This document shows positions 52,123 to 61,012 of a DNA stretch of 64,000 nucleotides, piece by piece. Source of the stretch: JACCZX01 sp038216465 (GTDB lineage: Bacteria > Pseudomonadota > Gammaproteobacteria > Burkholderiales > Burkholderiaceae_F); contig JBBQQC010000008.1 of NCBI GenBank assembly GCA_038216465.1, positions 1-64,000 on the forward strand, written 5' to 3'. The notes under the pieces are model-generated. The model saw only the letters and a list, made by a program, of their open reading frames with translations. It was not told the origin of the DNA and searched no databases. Position 1 is the first letter of the stretch; each line of letters opens with the position of its first letter. Both the position numbers and the translations under genes were made by a program.

Positions 52123-52968
52123 GTGACCTCCGCAACCATTAGGCTCTTTCTCCCACGCGGCGACGCCAAAAGCTTGCGGACCGCGGAGATATCAAACTGG
52201 ACTGGCAAAGCTATTGCGGCTCCGCGTACTGAACTCGAAGAGCTTTTGGCTCGTGAAGAGCTAAACAGGGCTGGCGTCTATATCCTAATCGGCAGCGATC
52301 CGCAGAGCAACGCCCCGCGTGCATACATTGGTGAAGCTGAAGTAATTCGCGAGCGCCTCAAGCAGCACAAATCGAAGGAGTTTTGGGTGTCTGCGATTGT
52401 GTTCGTAAGTAAGGACGAAAATCTTACGAAAGCTCACGTAAGGCACTTGGAGAATCGTCTTCTCAGCGAGGCCACCCGCATTGGAAGGTTCGCGCTGGAA
52501 CAAAACCAGGCGGGTGGCTCTAGACTTCCAGAGTCGGATCGGGAAGACATGGAGGTTTTCTTGTCACGCATCCAACAGTTGCTTCCGGTTCTTGGGTCTG
52601 ATCTCCTAACTCCAATTCAGTCGGCTTCAAAACCTCAGCCCGGTGGTGTTTTGTTCTGCCGAATTAAGGGGGCTGAAGCGCGTGGCCAACGCGCGGCAAA
52701 TGGCTTCGTGGTGTTTCACGGCTCAACAGCAGTCTTAGAAGACCGACCTTCGGCTGAAGACTATCCGTGGACCCTAGTACAGCGTAAGCAGCTCACTACA
52801 GACGGCACACTTGTGGAAAAGTCCGGCTTTCTGACATTTACGAAAGACGTGGAGTTTTCTAGTCCATCTGCGGCAGCAGTCGTCATTCATGGTGGCAGCG
52901 CGAATGGGCTCACGGCTTGGAAAACAGAGAATGGAACGACGCTCAAACAACTTGACGAGCAGGCCTAA
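52123..52968 (+). CDS. GIY-YIG nuclease-like protein with DUF4357
   Basis: The 281-residue protein has an N-terminal GIY-YIG-like domain (AGVYILIGSD, RAYIGEAEVIRERLKQH) and a C-terminal DUF4357-type segment (VEFSSPSAAAVVIHGGS, TAWK). It begins with GTG 52123. Its stop TAA lies within the GCCTAAC of a candidate attC site. This two-domain architecture is found in accessory/defence-like contexts, but a role is not shown here. Confidence 0.75.
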   Translation: MTSATIRLFLPRGDAKSLRTAEISNWTGKAIAAPRTELEELLAREELNRAGVYILIGSDPQSNAPRAYIGEAEVIRERLKQHKSKEFWVSAIVFVSKDENLTKAHVRHLENRLLSEATRIGRFALEQNQAGGSRLPESDREDMEVFLSRIQQLLPVLGSDLLTPIQSASKPQPGGVLFCRIKGAEARGQRAANGFVVFHGSTAVLEDRPSAEDYPWTLVQRKQLTTDGTLVEKSGFLTFTKDVEFSSPSAAAVVIHGGSANGLTAWKTENGTTLKQLDEQA

Positions 52969-53014
52969 CGAGGCGGTCCAGCCGAAAAGGCGTCGCGCAA
53001 GCCCGTTGTTGGGC
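52963..53014 (+). repeat. Candidate attC-like (integron) site after DUF4357 gene
   Basis: GCCTAAC (R'' RYYYAAC form) at 52963-52969, which includes the gene's stop codon, pairs with GTTGGGC (R' GTTRRRY form) at 53008-53014 with one G-T pair. The 5' part (GAGGCGGTCCAGCCGA) looks like known attC L'' regions, but the 3' inner half does not pair well. It may be a degraded site. Confidence 0.4.
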
Positions 53015-53043
53015 CACACAACGATCACGAGGAGACCTCCGTC

Positions 53044-53556
53044 ATGAACGCCGAAGACTTACGGTCTGTCCAGGCTCCGCTGAAGGAGCGCTATCGTGAA
53101 ACTCCAGATGCGGCGCTGATCACTTTGCGTGCGCAGGGTCGCATCGGTGAAGGTGTCAGCTGCAAGATCGAAACAGGCAAAGCACTTGTCGTTGCCGGGT
53201 TGCATCCGGCCACCGGTGGCAGCGGACAGGACGCGTGCTCGGGCGACATGCTGCTCGAGGCCTTGGTTGCCTGCGCCGGGGTAACCCTGAACGCGGTGGC
53301 TACGGCGCTTGGCATTGAACTGCGAGACGCTTGGCTGCAAGCCGAAGGCGATCTCGACTTCCGTGGGACGCTGGGCGTGGCGAAGGATGCTCCAGTCGGC
53401 TTCCAGAACATACGGCTGCAGTTCACGCTCGACACCGACGCATCGGAGGAGCAACTCGCCACTCTGTTGCGCCTGACGGAGCGGTACTGCGTCGTCTACC
53501 AAACGCTGGCGAATCCACCCGCTTTGGCGGTGACTCGCAAACGCGCAACTGCCTAG
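53044..53556 (+). CDS. OsmC-family peroxiredoxin-like protein
   Basis: The 170-residue OsmC/Ohr-family protein has two conserved Cys, in ALVACAGVTL and ERYCVVYQ. Such proteins reduce organic hydroperoxides or handle reactive sulfur species. The gap to the persulfide dioxygenase-rhodanese gene is 8 bp, so they are probably one operon. A GGAG site precedes the ATG. Confidence 0.9.
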   Translation: MNAEDLRSVQAPLKERYRETPDAALITLRAQGRIGEGVSCKIETGKALVVAGLHPATGGSGQDACSGDMLLEALVACAGVTLNAVATALGIELRDAWLQAEGDLDFRGTLGVAKDAPVGFQNIRLQFTLDTDASEEQLATLLRLTERYCVVYQTLANPPALAVTRKRATA

Positions 53557-53564
53557 GCGCCTTG

Positions 53565-54605
53565 ATGATCTACGAGCAGATTGCTACCGGCGGTTGTCAA
53601 TCCTATCTGCTCGGCTGCAGCGAGACATGCGCGGCCGTAGTGATCGATCCGGAGGCCAGCCAGATTGACCGCTATCTTGGCCTTGCCGCGCGCGACGGGC
53701 TGCGCATCCGTTACCTGATTGATACCCACACGCACGCCGACCACTTTTCCGGAACACGGCAACTCGCGAAGCAACTTGGCGTTCCCGTGGTGATGCATCG
53801 CGAGAGTCCGGCGCCGTTCGTGGACATGCGCCTCGATGACGGCGACATGGTTCTCGTCGGCCGCCTGCGTCTGCAGGTGATCCACACGCCGGGCCACACG
53901 CGCGACTCGATGTGTCTGCAGGTGGAAGACCGTTTGTTCACCGGCGACACGTTGCTGTTCGGCGCCACCGGCCGCACCGATCTGCCCACTGGCGATCCTG
54001 AGGCGCTTTACGACAGCCTGTTCGGCAGCATCCTGCGGCTGGACGCGGCACTCAAGGTGCATCCGGCGCACGACTACAAGGGCGGCATCGAGTCGACGAT
54101 CGCACGTGAAATCGCCGAAAACCCACGCCTGCAGAAGCGCGACCGCGCCGCGTTTATCGACATGATGCGCGGTCTGAATCTGAGCATGCCGACGCACATC
54201 ACCGAGGCGCTACGCAGCAACATGAGCGGAGGAAAGACCGTCGCGCAGCTGCTCGCGGAAGCGACTTCCGTCGTGCCGTTCATGTCACTGGCCGAGCTAA
54301 AGGCGCGCGTCGAGGCCGCGGATGAGAGTCTCATCGTGCTGGATGTGCGCGAACGCGACGCCTACGAATACGGACACATCCCAGGGGCCCGGCTGCTGCC
54401 ACGCGGCCAGCTCGAGCTGCGCGTCAAGGATGACCTGCCCGACCCGACCAAGCGCATCGTCGCGTGTTGCGAGTTCGGCCGTATTTCGACGCTGGCTACG
54501 GCGACGCTGCGCGAACTGGGTTATCAGCGCGCCGTGGCCTTGGACGGCGGCATGACAGCTTGGCGCGAAGCGGGCTATCCGATCGAGTCCGGATCGGAGC
54601 CATGA
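53565..54605 (+). CDS. Persulfide dioxygenase-rhodanese fusion (ETHE1-like MBL + rhodanese)
   Basis: The 346-residue protein has an ETHE1-like metallo-beta-lactamase domain (HTHADHFSG, HTPGHT, GDTLLFGATGRTD, HPAHDY) and a C-terminal rhodanese domain (about 245-340). The rhodanese active loop reads VACCEFGRIS, with Cys-Cys, not the classical CRxGxR. It should oxidise glutathione persulfide to sulfite and/or move sulfane sulfur. ATG 53565 is chosen over longer frames that overlap osmC. Confidence 0.9.
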   Translation: MIYEQIATGGCQSYLLGCSETCAAVVIDPEASQIDRYLGLAARDGLRIRYLIDTHTHADHFSGTRQLAKQLGVPVVMHRESPAPFVDMRLDDGDMVLVGRLRLQVIHTPGHTRDSMCLQVEDRLFTGDTLLFGATGRTDLPTGDPEALYDSLFGSILRLDAALKVHPAHDYKGGIESTIAREIAENPRLQKRDRAAFIDMMRGLNLSMPTHITEALRSNMSGGKTVAQLLAEATSVVPFMSLAELKARVEAADESLIVLDVRERDAYEYGHIPGARLLPRGQLELRVKDDLPDPTKRIVACCEFGRISTLATATLRELGYQRAVALDGGMTAWREAGYPIESGSEP

Positions 54606-54712
54606 TCCGGCCACCGCTCGGATCGCCCACTCCTGCGTGTTTGTACCGACATAGCCGGCGCTAGCCCTTTGGCCTAGGATCAGCTCTTTGCAGTTTGTGA
54701 AGGAGACAAGTC

Positions 54713-55648
54713 ATGACAATTCAAATGAAGCGGGCTGCCGTGCTCGCCGGCGCGCTGTTCCTTTGCGCGGGCGCGCAGGCGCAGCAGGTCAAACTGATGA
54801 CCGGCCCGCAGGGCGGCTCGTGGTATCCGCTCGGCGGCGCGATCGCCAACATCGGCGACAAGGCGGGGCTCAAGGTGCAGGTACTGCCGGGCGCTGGCAT
54901 CGCCAATGTCAAAGCGGTGCAGGCCGGCAAGGCCGATTTCGGTTTCGGCAACTCGATCTCGACGGTCGATGGCGTCGCCGGGCGTGCTCCCTTCGACACC
55001 AAGACCGACAATGTCTGCAACGTCGCCACGCTCTACCCGCAGTATTTCCAGGTCGTAGTTAACGCCGACGCCGGGATCAACTCGCTGGCCGATCTGAAGG
55101 GCAAACCGGTTGCGTTGCAGCCCAAGGGCAACACGGCGGAGTTCATCAGCCTGCAGGCATTCGAGGTGTATGGGCTCAAACCTTCCGACCTTGGGCGGGT
55201 GAGCAATGTCTCATACACCGACGCGGTCTCGCTGATGAAGGACAACAACGCGCAGGCGTTTACGCTCGGCACGACGGTGCCGGCCTCGGCGATCATGGAC
55301 CTGGCGTCGGCGCGCGACATCAAGCTGCTCGAGATTCCCGACGACAAGTTCCAGGCGATGCGCAAGCTGAACCCCGGATACACGAAGCTCGTCATTCCAG
55401 CGGGAAGCTACCCCAAGCAGACCAAGGACGTGCAGACGATCGGCTACGCAACCCACGTGATCGCGCGCTGCGATCTCGATCCCGAAGTCGTCTACAAGGT
55501 ACTCAAAGGGTTGGTCGACAACAAGGCTGACCTGGCGGCGATTACCAAGGACATGGCGAAAGTCACACCGAAGATGATGGCCGAGGACATCGGCGTGCCG
55601 ATGCACAAGGGTGCGATGCGTTACTACAAGGAGGTCGGCGCGCTCTAG
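54713..55648 (+). CDS. TAXI-family TRAP transporter solute-binding protein
   Basis: The 311-residue periplasmic protein has a signal peptide (about 1-23, CAGAQAQ) and the TAXI-type beginning KLMTGPQGGSWYPLGGAIAN, then GKADFGFGNS. TAXI proteins work with fused permeases. AAGGAG precedes the ATG. It is the first gene of a TAXI-permease-GST unit. Confidence 0.92.
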   Translation: MTIQMKRAAVLAGALFLCAGAQAQQVKLMTGPQGGSWYPLGGAIANIGDKAGLKVQVLPGAGIANVKAVQAGKADFGFGNSISTVDGVAGRAPFDTKTDNVCNVATLYPQYFQVVVNADAGINSLADLKGKPVALQPKGNTAEFISLQAFEVYGLKPSDLGRVSNVSYTDAVSLMKDNNAQAFTLGTTVPASAIMDLASARDIKLLEIPDDKFQAMRKLNPGYTKLVIPAGSYPKQTKDVQTIGYATHVIARCDLDPEVVYKVLKGLVDNKADLAAITKDMAKVTPKMMAEDIGVPMHKGAMRYYKEVGAL

Positions 55649-55726
55649 TTGCAACTGACGGCGTGAGGCTCTCCGAGCACCGCGCCGCCCACCACCCTTA
55701 CGGCGCCACCGTGCGCTGAAACGTCC

Positions 55727-57595
55727 ATGCCAGCGATCCCCGTGATCTTCACGCGCCGATTGATCTCCGTGGTCGCGGTCGGCATGTCGTTGTTCCATCT
55801 GTGGGTGGCATTCGTCGGCCCGCCTGACGCGTACCTGTTCCGCGGTGGACACCTTGCGTTCGCACTGGTGCTCGCTTTCCTGCTTCAACCTGGCTGGCGC
55901 GGCAACAACGAGCGTGTCGGCTGGATCGACATGGCGCTCGTGGTCGTCGCCGCAGCAGGAGCGCTCTACCCGGCCGCGAGCGGCGACTACATCCTCAATC
56001 GCATCTACTACGTCGACGATCCGCGCATCGCCGACTACATCTTTGGCGGTGCGCTGATCGTTTTGATTCTCGAGGCGACACGGCGCGCCACCGGCTGGGC
56101 GCTGCCAATTACGGCGATCATCTTCCTTGCGTACGGCCTGACGCTCGGAAACCAGTCGGTCGGCATCATGCTCGACCAGCTCTATCTGACGACCGAAGGC
56201 ATTTTCGGCATTCCGATTTACGTGTCGGCCACGTACGTGATGCTCTTCATCCTCTTCGGCTCGTTTGTCGAGCGCAGCGGCGCGGGCCAGCTGTTCATGG
56301 ATTTCGCACTCGCTCTGACTGGCAGCTCCTCCGGCGGTCCGGCCAAGGTGGCGGTGATCACCAGCAGTTTGTTCGGCACGGTGTCGGGAAGCGCCGTAGC
56401 CAACGTGATGACCACCGGCACGTTCACGATCCCGCTGATGAAGCGCACCGGCTACCGACCGGCATTCGCGGGCGCGGTCGAAGCGGTCGCGTCAACGGGC
56501 GGCCAGCTGATGCCGCCGATCATGGGCGCCGCGGCCTTCGTGATGGCTGAGTTCCTTGGCGTTTCGTATCTCACGGTCACCGGGTTCGCGGTGCTGCCGG
56601 CGGTGCTCTACTACGTCGCCGTCTTCATGGCGGTGCACTTCGAGGCCAAGCGGATCGGCCTGGTCGGCGTACCGAAGGCGGACCTGCCGCGCCTGAAGGG
56701 TGTGCTGCTCGAACGCGGCCATCTGTTCCTGCCGCTGGTAGTCATCGTCACCGTGTTGCTGGCCGGGCGCAGCGCAGCGTTCTCGGCACTCTGCGGCATC
56801 GCCTCGGTGGTGCCGACGACGTGGCTGCGCGCGAGCACGCGCCGCACGTTCACCTGGCGCGCTATCGGCGAAGCGCTCGAGTCGGGCGCCCGCAACACGG
56901 TCGTCGTCGCGCTCGCGTGCGCATCGGCCGGCATCGTCATCGGCACCATCACGCTGACCGGGCTGGGCCTGAGCTTCACCGGCGTCGTGCTGGCGCTATC
57001 GCAGAACTCGCAGATTCTGGCGCTGATCTTGACGATGCTCGCCGGCATCCTGCTCGGCATGGGATTGCCGACCACCCCGGCCTACATCGTCCAGGTGGCG
57101 CTGCTGGTGCCGGCGCTGGTCAAGCTCGGCGTGCAGATCGAGGCGGCGCACCTGTTCGTGCTTTATTTCGCCGTGCTATCGGCGATCACGCCGCCGGTGG
57201 CGATGGCGGTGTATGCAGCCAATGGCATCTCGCACGCGAGGCTGATGGAAACGAGCTGGGCTGCCGTCAAGCTCGGCCTGACCGGCTACATCATCCCGTT
57301 CATGTTCGTGTTCGCACCGGCGCTGCTGCTCAAGGGTGACTGGGCGACGGTGTCGCTGGCAGTGGTCACGGCGACGATCGGCGTGACTTGCCTGGCGGGT
57401 GCCCTGCACGAGCACTTCTTCTGGGGCCGGGCGCGCAGCTGGGAGCGCGTAATACTGTTCGTCGCCGCGATCGTGCTGATAGAGCCCGGCTGGCAGACCG
57501 ATGTGCTGGGCCTCGTGCTGATCGCCGTGGTCGCGGCCAGCCAGCGCTGGGTGCGGCCAAGCACGTCGGCGCGTCGCGCAAAGGAGAGCGCGTGA
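55727..57595 (+). CDS. TRAP transporter fused permease (DctQM, TAXI type)
   Basis: The 622-residue membrane protein has about 16 hydrophobic segments, fusing the DctQ- and DctM-like parts, with GSFVERSGAGQLFMDFALAL, GTVSGSAVANVMTTG and MGLPTTPAYIVQ. It is the channel for the TAXI binding protein. The stop overlaps the GST start (GTGA). It is a third, distinct TRAP system in this window. Confidence 0.93.
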   Translation: MPAIPVIFTRRLISVVAVGMSLFHLWVAFVGPPDAYLFRGGHLAFALVLAFLLQPGWRGNNERVGWIDMALVVVAAAGALYPAASGDYILNRIYYVDDPRIADYIFGGALIVLILEATRRATGWALPITAIIFLAYGLTLGNQSVGIMLDQLYLTTEGIFGIPIYVSATYVMLFILFGSFVERSGAGQLFMDFALALTGSSSGGPAKVAVITSSLFGTVSGSAVANVMTTGTFTIPLMKRTGYRPAFAGAVEAVASTGGQLMPPIMGAAAFVMAEFLGVSYLTVTGFAVLPAVLYYVAVFMAVHFEAKRIGLVGVPKADLPRLKGVLLERGHLFLPLVVIVTVLLAGRSAAFSALCGIASVVPTTWLRASTRRTFTWRAIGEALESGARNTVVVALACASAGIVIGTITLTGLGLSFTGVVLALSQNSQILALILTMLAGILLGMGLPTTPAYIVQVALLVPALVKLGVQIEAAHLFVLYFAVLSAITPPVAMAVYAANGISHARLMETSWAAVKLGLTGYIIPFMFVFAPALLLKGDWATVSLAVVTATIGVTCLAGALHEHFFWGRARSWERVILFVAAIVLIEPGWQTDVLGLVLIAVVAASQRWVRPSTSARRAKESA

Positions 57596-58230
57596 GTATT
57601 CAGCTGTATGCCTTCGACACGCCCAACGGTCGCAAGGTCAGCGTGGCCCTTGAGGAGATGGGGCTCGCCTACGATGTGCATGTGGTCGACATCACGAAGG
57701 ATGAGCAGCACGATCCGGCGTTCCTGAAGATCAGCCCGAACAACAAGATTCCGGCCATCGTCGATCCCGAAGGGCCGGCGGGTGTACCGATCAGCGTCTT
57801 CGAATCGGGTGCGATCCTGATTTATCTGGGTGAGAAGACGGGACTCTTCTGGCCGCGTGATCTGGCCGCGCGCGTTCCCGTACTCGAGTGGCTGATGTTT
57901 CAGATGGGCAGCTTCGGGCCGATCCCCGGGCAAGTTCATCACTTCGTCGCACTCACGGACGAAAGCGAACGCCGGTACGGCCTCGAGCGCTTCATGGCTG
58001 AGACCAGGCGGCTCTACGGCGTGATGGACCGGCGGCTTGCCGAGCACCAGTACTTCGCCGGCGATGCGATGTCGATCGCCGACTTCGCGATCCTCGGCTG
58101 GGCCTGGCGCCACGAGCGGCACCGCATCGATCTGGCGGAGTATGCGCACGTGCGGCGCTGGTACGAGACGATGATGGCGCGGCCAGCAGTCGTCCGCGGC
58201 TTTGCCGTGCCGTTGCGGCGAACGCCGTAG
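57592..58230 (+). CDS. Glutathione S-transferase family protein (Ure2/YfcG-like)
   Basis: The 212-residue GST has an N-terminal thioredoxin-like domain (YAFDTPNGRKVSVALEEMG, ISPNNKIPAI, FESGAILIYLGE) and an all-helical C-terminal domain. GTG 57592 is chosen; it overlaps the permease stop and has AAGGAG upstream. Coupling to the TAXI transporter suggests use on the imported compound, but this is inferred. Confidence 0.9.
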   Translation: MSIQLYAFDTPNGRKVSVALEEMGLAYDVHVVDITKDEQHDPAFLKISPNNKIPAIVDPEGPAGVPISVFESGAILIYLGEKTGLFWPRDLAARVPVLEWLMFQMGSFGPIPGQVHHFVALTDESERRYGLERFMAETRRLYGVMDRRLAEHQYFAGDAMSIADFAILGWAWRHERHRIDLAEYAHVRRWYETMMARPAVVRGFAVPLRRTP

Positions 58231-58266
58231 TGGGCACAGTCAGCGTCGCCCTCTCGCTTCGCTCGC

Positions 58267-58683
58267 ATGCTCGCACGCCTCCGCTCCCTGATCCTGCGAC
58301 GCCTGCGTCGCACCGCCAAACCGCCCACTATCGAAGTTAAGGCCGACGGATTCGTACTGCACGCGGATGACGGGATCGTCAACGTGCAGTGGGCGAGCGT
58401 CCGGCGCGCCGCCGCTTACAAGCGCGACCTCTACGCCACCGATGCAATCATGTTGGCACTTGAGCTGGACGCGCCCGGACCAGCCGCGCTAGAGCTGTCG
58501 GAGGAATGGCCGGGGTTCGCGGACCTGTTTGATGGCATGGAGCGCGCGCTTGGCGTGCCTCCCAACTGGTATCTTGAAATCATGGTGCCGGCGTTCGAAC
58601 CGACGCCGCGAATACTGTACGAGCGGCCGAGCACGACAAAGCCAGTGGCATCGCCGCCCCTGCCTGAGCAACTTCAAAAATGA
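58267..58683 (+). CDS. Hypothetical accessory protein
   Basis: The 138-residue protein is basic and helical at the start (LARLRSLILRRLRRTAKPP), then mixed alpha/beta with GIVNVQWASVRRAAAYKRD and acidic WPGFADLFDGMERALG. No domain was recognised. Its stop is followed by CTAACCC, similar to the EEP gene end, which hints at a cassette origin. Function unknown. Confidence 0.65.
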   Translation: MLARLRSLILRRLRRTAKPPTIEVKADGFVLHADDGIVNVQWASVRRAAAYKRDLYATDAIMLALELDAPGPAALELSEEWPGFADLFDGMERALGVPPNWYLEIMVPAFEPTPRILYERPSTTKPVASPPLPEQLQK

Positions 58684-58722
58684 CTAACCCATGATTCGAA
58701 AGCTTCATGCGTCATCTAACTT
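58682..58722 (+). repeat. Possible attC-like element after hypothetical gene
   Basis: GACTAACC begins within the stop codon, followed by a CGAAAGCTTC-type inverted segment and TCTAAC near 58716-58721. Pairing is partial; the call is weak. Confidence 0.2.
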
Positions 58723-58778
58723 TGTGCATGCTCGGTCAAAGTGCTCGTCCGTTGCCCGCTGAGACACATGACCCCTCG

Positions 58779-58895
58779 ATGAAAATATTCGGGATCGCTA
58801 TCGGAGTCGTAGGTCTGATGATTCTCGCATCGTGCTCAATGACATCTCAGGTTCCCGCCGCTCTACGCTTCGGCCGCCCCCCAAGCCTCCATTGA
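58779..58895 (+). CDS. Short lipoprotein-like peptide (possibly truncated)
   Basis: The 38-residue frame starts with a hydrophobic signal (MKIFGIAIGVVGLMILASC), with lipobox LASC, then SMTSQVPAALRFGRPP and stop. The mature part is too short and low in complexity for a usual lipoprotein. Its stop overlaps the candidate TTG of the next gene. It may be a gene broken at a junction. Confidence 0.45.
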   Translation: MKIFGIAIGVVGLMILASCSMTSQVPAALRFGRPPSLH

Positions 58896-59908
58896 GTAGG
58901 ATCGTCCGCACCGATTGCGAGCTCGAAGTACCGCACGTTGATGCGGCGTTGCGCGCTGCCGGCCACGAGCTTGTGCTGCTGCCCGACGGCGTCAGCGAGG
59001 AAGCGCTGGCGAGCGCGCTGCACGACGCCGAGCTTCTGTTGATGTGCTACACGCCGGTCACGGCGCGCGTCATCGAATCGGCGCCGCGGCTGAAGGGCAT
59101 CGTCAAGTACGGCGTCGGCATCGACGCGATCGACATCGAGGCGGCCAAGGCGCGCGGCATTCCTGTAGTTAACGTTCCCGAATACGCAGAGGAAACGGTC
59201 GCCGAAGGCGCGATGACGTTGATGCTGGCACTCGCGAAGAAGCTGAAGCCGATCCAGCGCGCGCTGGACGAACACGGCTGGATCTGGCCGGCGGCGCAAT
59301 GGCTGGGGCTCGACCTCGCGGGAAAGACGCTTGGCCTCGTGGGCCTGGGACGAATCGGGACCAAAGTGGCGCGGATGGCGGGCCAGGGTTTTCGGATGTG
59401 CGTGCTCGGCTTCGATCCGCACGCCGATGCAGAGCACTTCGCGCAAGCCGGCGTGCGACGTTGCGCCGAGCTACGCGAGCTTCTCGCCGACAGCGATTTT
59501 GTTTCCGTGCACTGCGTGCTGAATGCCGCAACGCGTGGTCTGATCGGAGCGAACGAGTTTGCCGCAATGAAGCCGTCGGCGTTTCTGATCAACGTCTCGC
59601 GCGGTGCGATCGTCGACGAGGCCGCGCTGTTGCGCGCGTTGCAGCAGCGGCGGATCGCCGGGGCGGCGCTCGACGTCTATTCGCAGGAGCCGCTGGTCAA
59701 GGCAGGACACCCGTTGAGCGCGCTGTACGCGATGGATAACGCGATCGTCTTCCCGCATCTGACGTTCTTCACGCGCGAGGCGATGCAGCGGCTGGAACAG
59801 CAGACGCTCGAACGCTGCTTCGAGATCCTCGCGGGTCGCCCGACGCACGTGAAGTCGCACGATCCGCGCCTGCGCGCGCAGCGGCACGGCGTGCGTTTCG
59901 CTGACTGA
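58892..59908 (+). CDS. D-isomer-specific 2-hydroxyacid dehydrogenase
   Basis: The ~338-residue enzyme has substrate and NAD domains: GLVGLGRIGTKVARMA, catalytic Arg in NVSRGAIVDEAALL and His in FPHLTFF. It acts on D-2-hydroxyacids or phosphoglycerate/glyoxylate-type substrates. The 5' end is doubtful: TTG 58892 is the best start by family alignment, without a clear ribosome binding site, and an upstream ATG 58832 overlaps the lipoprotein-like peptide. The original start may have been replaced by a rearrangement. Confidence 0.85.
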   Translation: MSRIVRTDCELEVPHVDAALRAAGHELVLLPDGVSEEALASALHDAELLLMCYTPVTARVIESAPRLKGIVKYGVGIDAIDIEAAKARGIPVVNVPEYAEETVAEGAMTLMLALAKKLKPIQRALDEHGWIWPAAQWLGLDLAGKTLGLVGLGRIGTKVARMAGQGFRMCVLGFDPHADAEHFAQAGVRRCAELRELLADSDFVSVHCVLNAATRGLIGANEFAAMKPSAFLINVSRGAIVDEAALLRALQQRRIAGAALDVYSQEPLVKAGHPLSALYAMDNAIVFPHLTFFTREAMQRLEQQTLERCFEILAGRPTHVKSHDPRLRAQRHGVRFAD

Positions 59909-59921
59909 AACAGCAAATTAA

Positions 59922-60095
59922 ATGGCTCTCTACGACACACTAGGCCGCGGGTACGAACAACCCTTCCATTTCAGCGCCCCGCCCTTGCTACAAGCGATGG
60001 CACCCGCGTTCAGCCCGGCGTCGGATCGATCACCATCCCACTACGTCGACCGTATGTTGGAGCCGTTGGCATCGTGCTGGCTCTTCATTTTGTGA
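59922..60095 (+). other. 57-codon ORF, possible methyltransferase-start relic
   Basis: Its first residues, MALYDTLGRGY, resemble the start of small SAM methyltransferases, but the rest does not match and the frame stops soon. It lies in a 298-bp gap (59909-60206) where I see no other gene. Probably not a working gene. Confidence 0.25.
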
Positions 60096-60206
60096 TCCTG
60101 CATCTCGCTGCCATGAGCCCCATTGACTGTCGCGAATAGCGGCCTGTGCACAGACTGTTGCGTAGTATTAAGTTCGGCAAAGCAAATAACCGAAGGACGT
60201 GTTCCT

Positions 60207-60806
60207 ATGAAACGGATTTTCATCGGTGCGATCGTGGTTCTTACATCGGGGTTATTGTCCCTGTCATCGACGGCGATGGCGCAGCAACCGCTGGTCATCA
60301 AGCCGCTGGTGGAAAAGAAGATCGCGGAGTTGCCGGCCGGACCTCTGTTCTGGCGGATAGAAAACTTCGAGACCCTCGCGCAGGCGCAGGCCGTCGCCGG
60401 CCCCTCCGCGCTCGTCGCCGAGTCGGCTGGCAAAGTCTGGCTCTTCACCCTCGGCTCAGCGGGTGCATCCTCAACGGGCGCCATCAAGGTCGCGGAATTC
60501 GGACCCATCCCGCGCGTCGTTGCATCTCAGTATCTGCTTCGGATCAACGAAGCCAGGGGCGCTCCGGGCAGCATCACGCCCGTGCACACACATCCAGGCT
60601 CCGAGGCATTCTTTGTGCTGGCCGGGGAACAGAGCATCCGTAGTCCGCACGGAACGATGCGCGTCAAGGTTGGGCAGCCCGAAGCGGGGCATGGTGCCGA
60701 CACTCCGATGCAGGTCTCGAGCAGCGGCTCCACGGACCTGCACGCGCTGGTGATGTTCGTAGTGGACGCCACGAAACCGTTTTCGTCGCCGGCGACTTTT
60801 CCCTGA
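60207..60806 (+). CDS. Secreted cupin-domain protein
   Basis: The 199-residue protein has a signal peptide (about 1-27, SSTAMAQ) and a cupin region with the first metal motif THPGSEAFFVLAGE and a later GHGADTP. Its partner and substrate are unknown. GAAGGA precedes ATG 60207; upstream in-frame starts are rejected. The 206-bp stretch 60807-61012 after it holds no recognised gene. Confidence 0.82.
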   Translation: MKRIFIGAIVVLTSGLLSLSSTAMAQQPLVIKPLVEKKIAELPAGPLFWRIENFETLAQAQAVAGPSALVAESAGKVWLFTLGSAGASSTGAIKVAEFGPIPRVVASQYLLRINEARGAPGSITPVHTHPGSEAFFVLAGEQSIRSPHGTMRVKVGQPEAGHGADTPMQVSSSGSTDLHALVMFVVDATKPFSSPATFP

Positions 60807-61012
60807 GCGTCAATGCCTGACTCTTGCGCGAACGAACGTGCCGCTGGTGTCATGCCGGCCCAACGGTCATCGACGCCCGCCGCTCAGCAAAGCGTCGGGC
60901 CCAGCGAGAGAGCACAACGAGTTAGCACCAGGCGGCTGGTGACGTCGACATCCTTTCGAAGGCATCTGCGACTTAAGGAAAATGACTGCGAAATGACTAA
61001 GCGGAAATCGTC

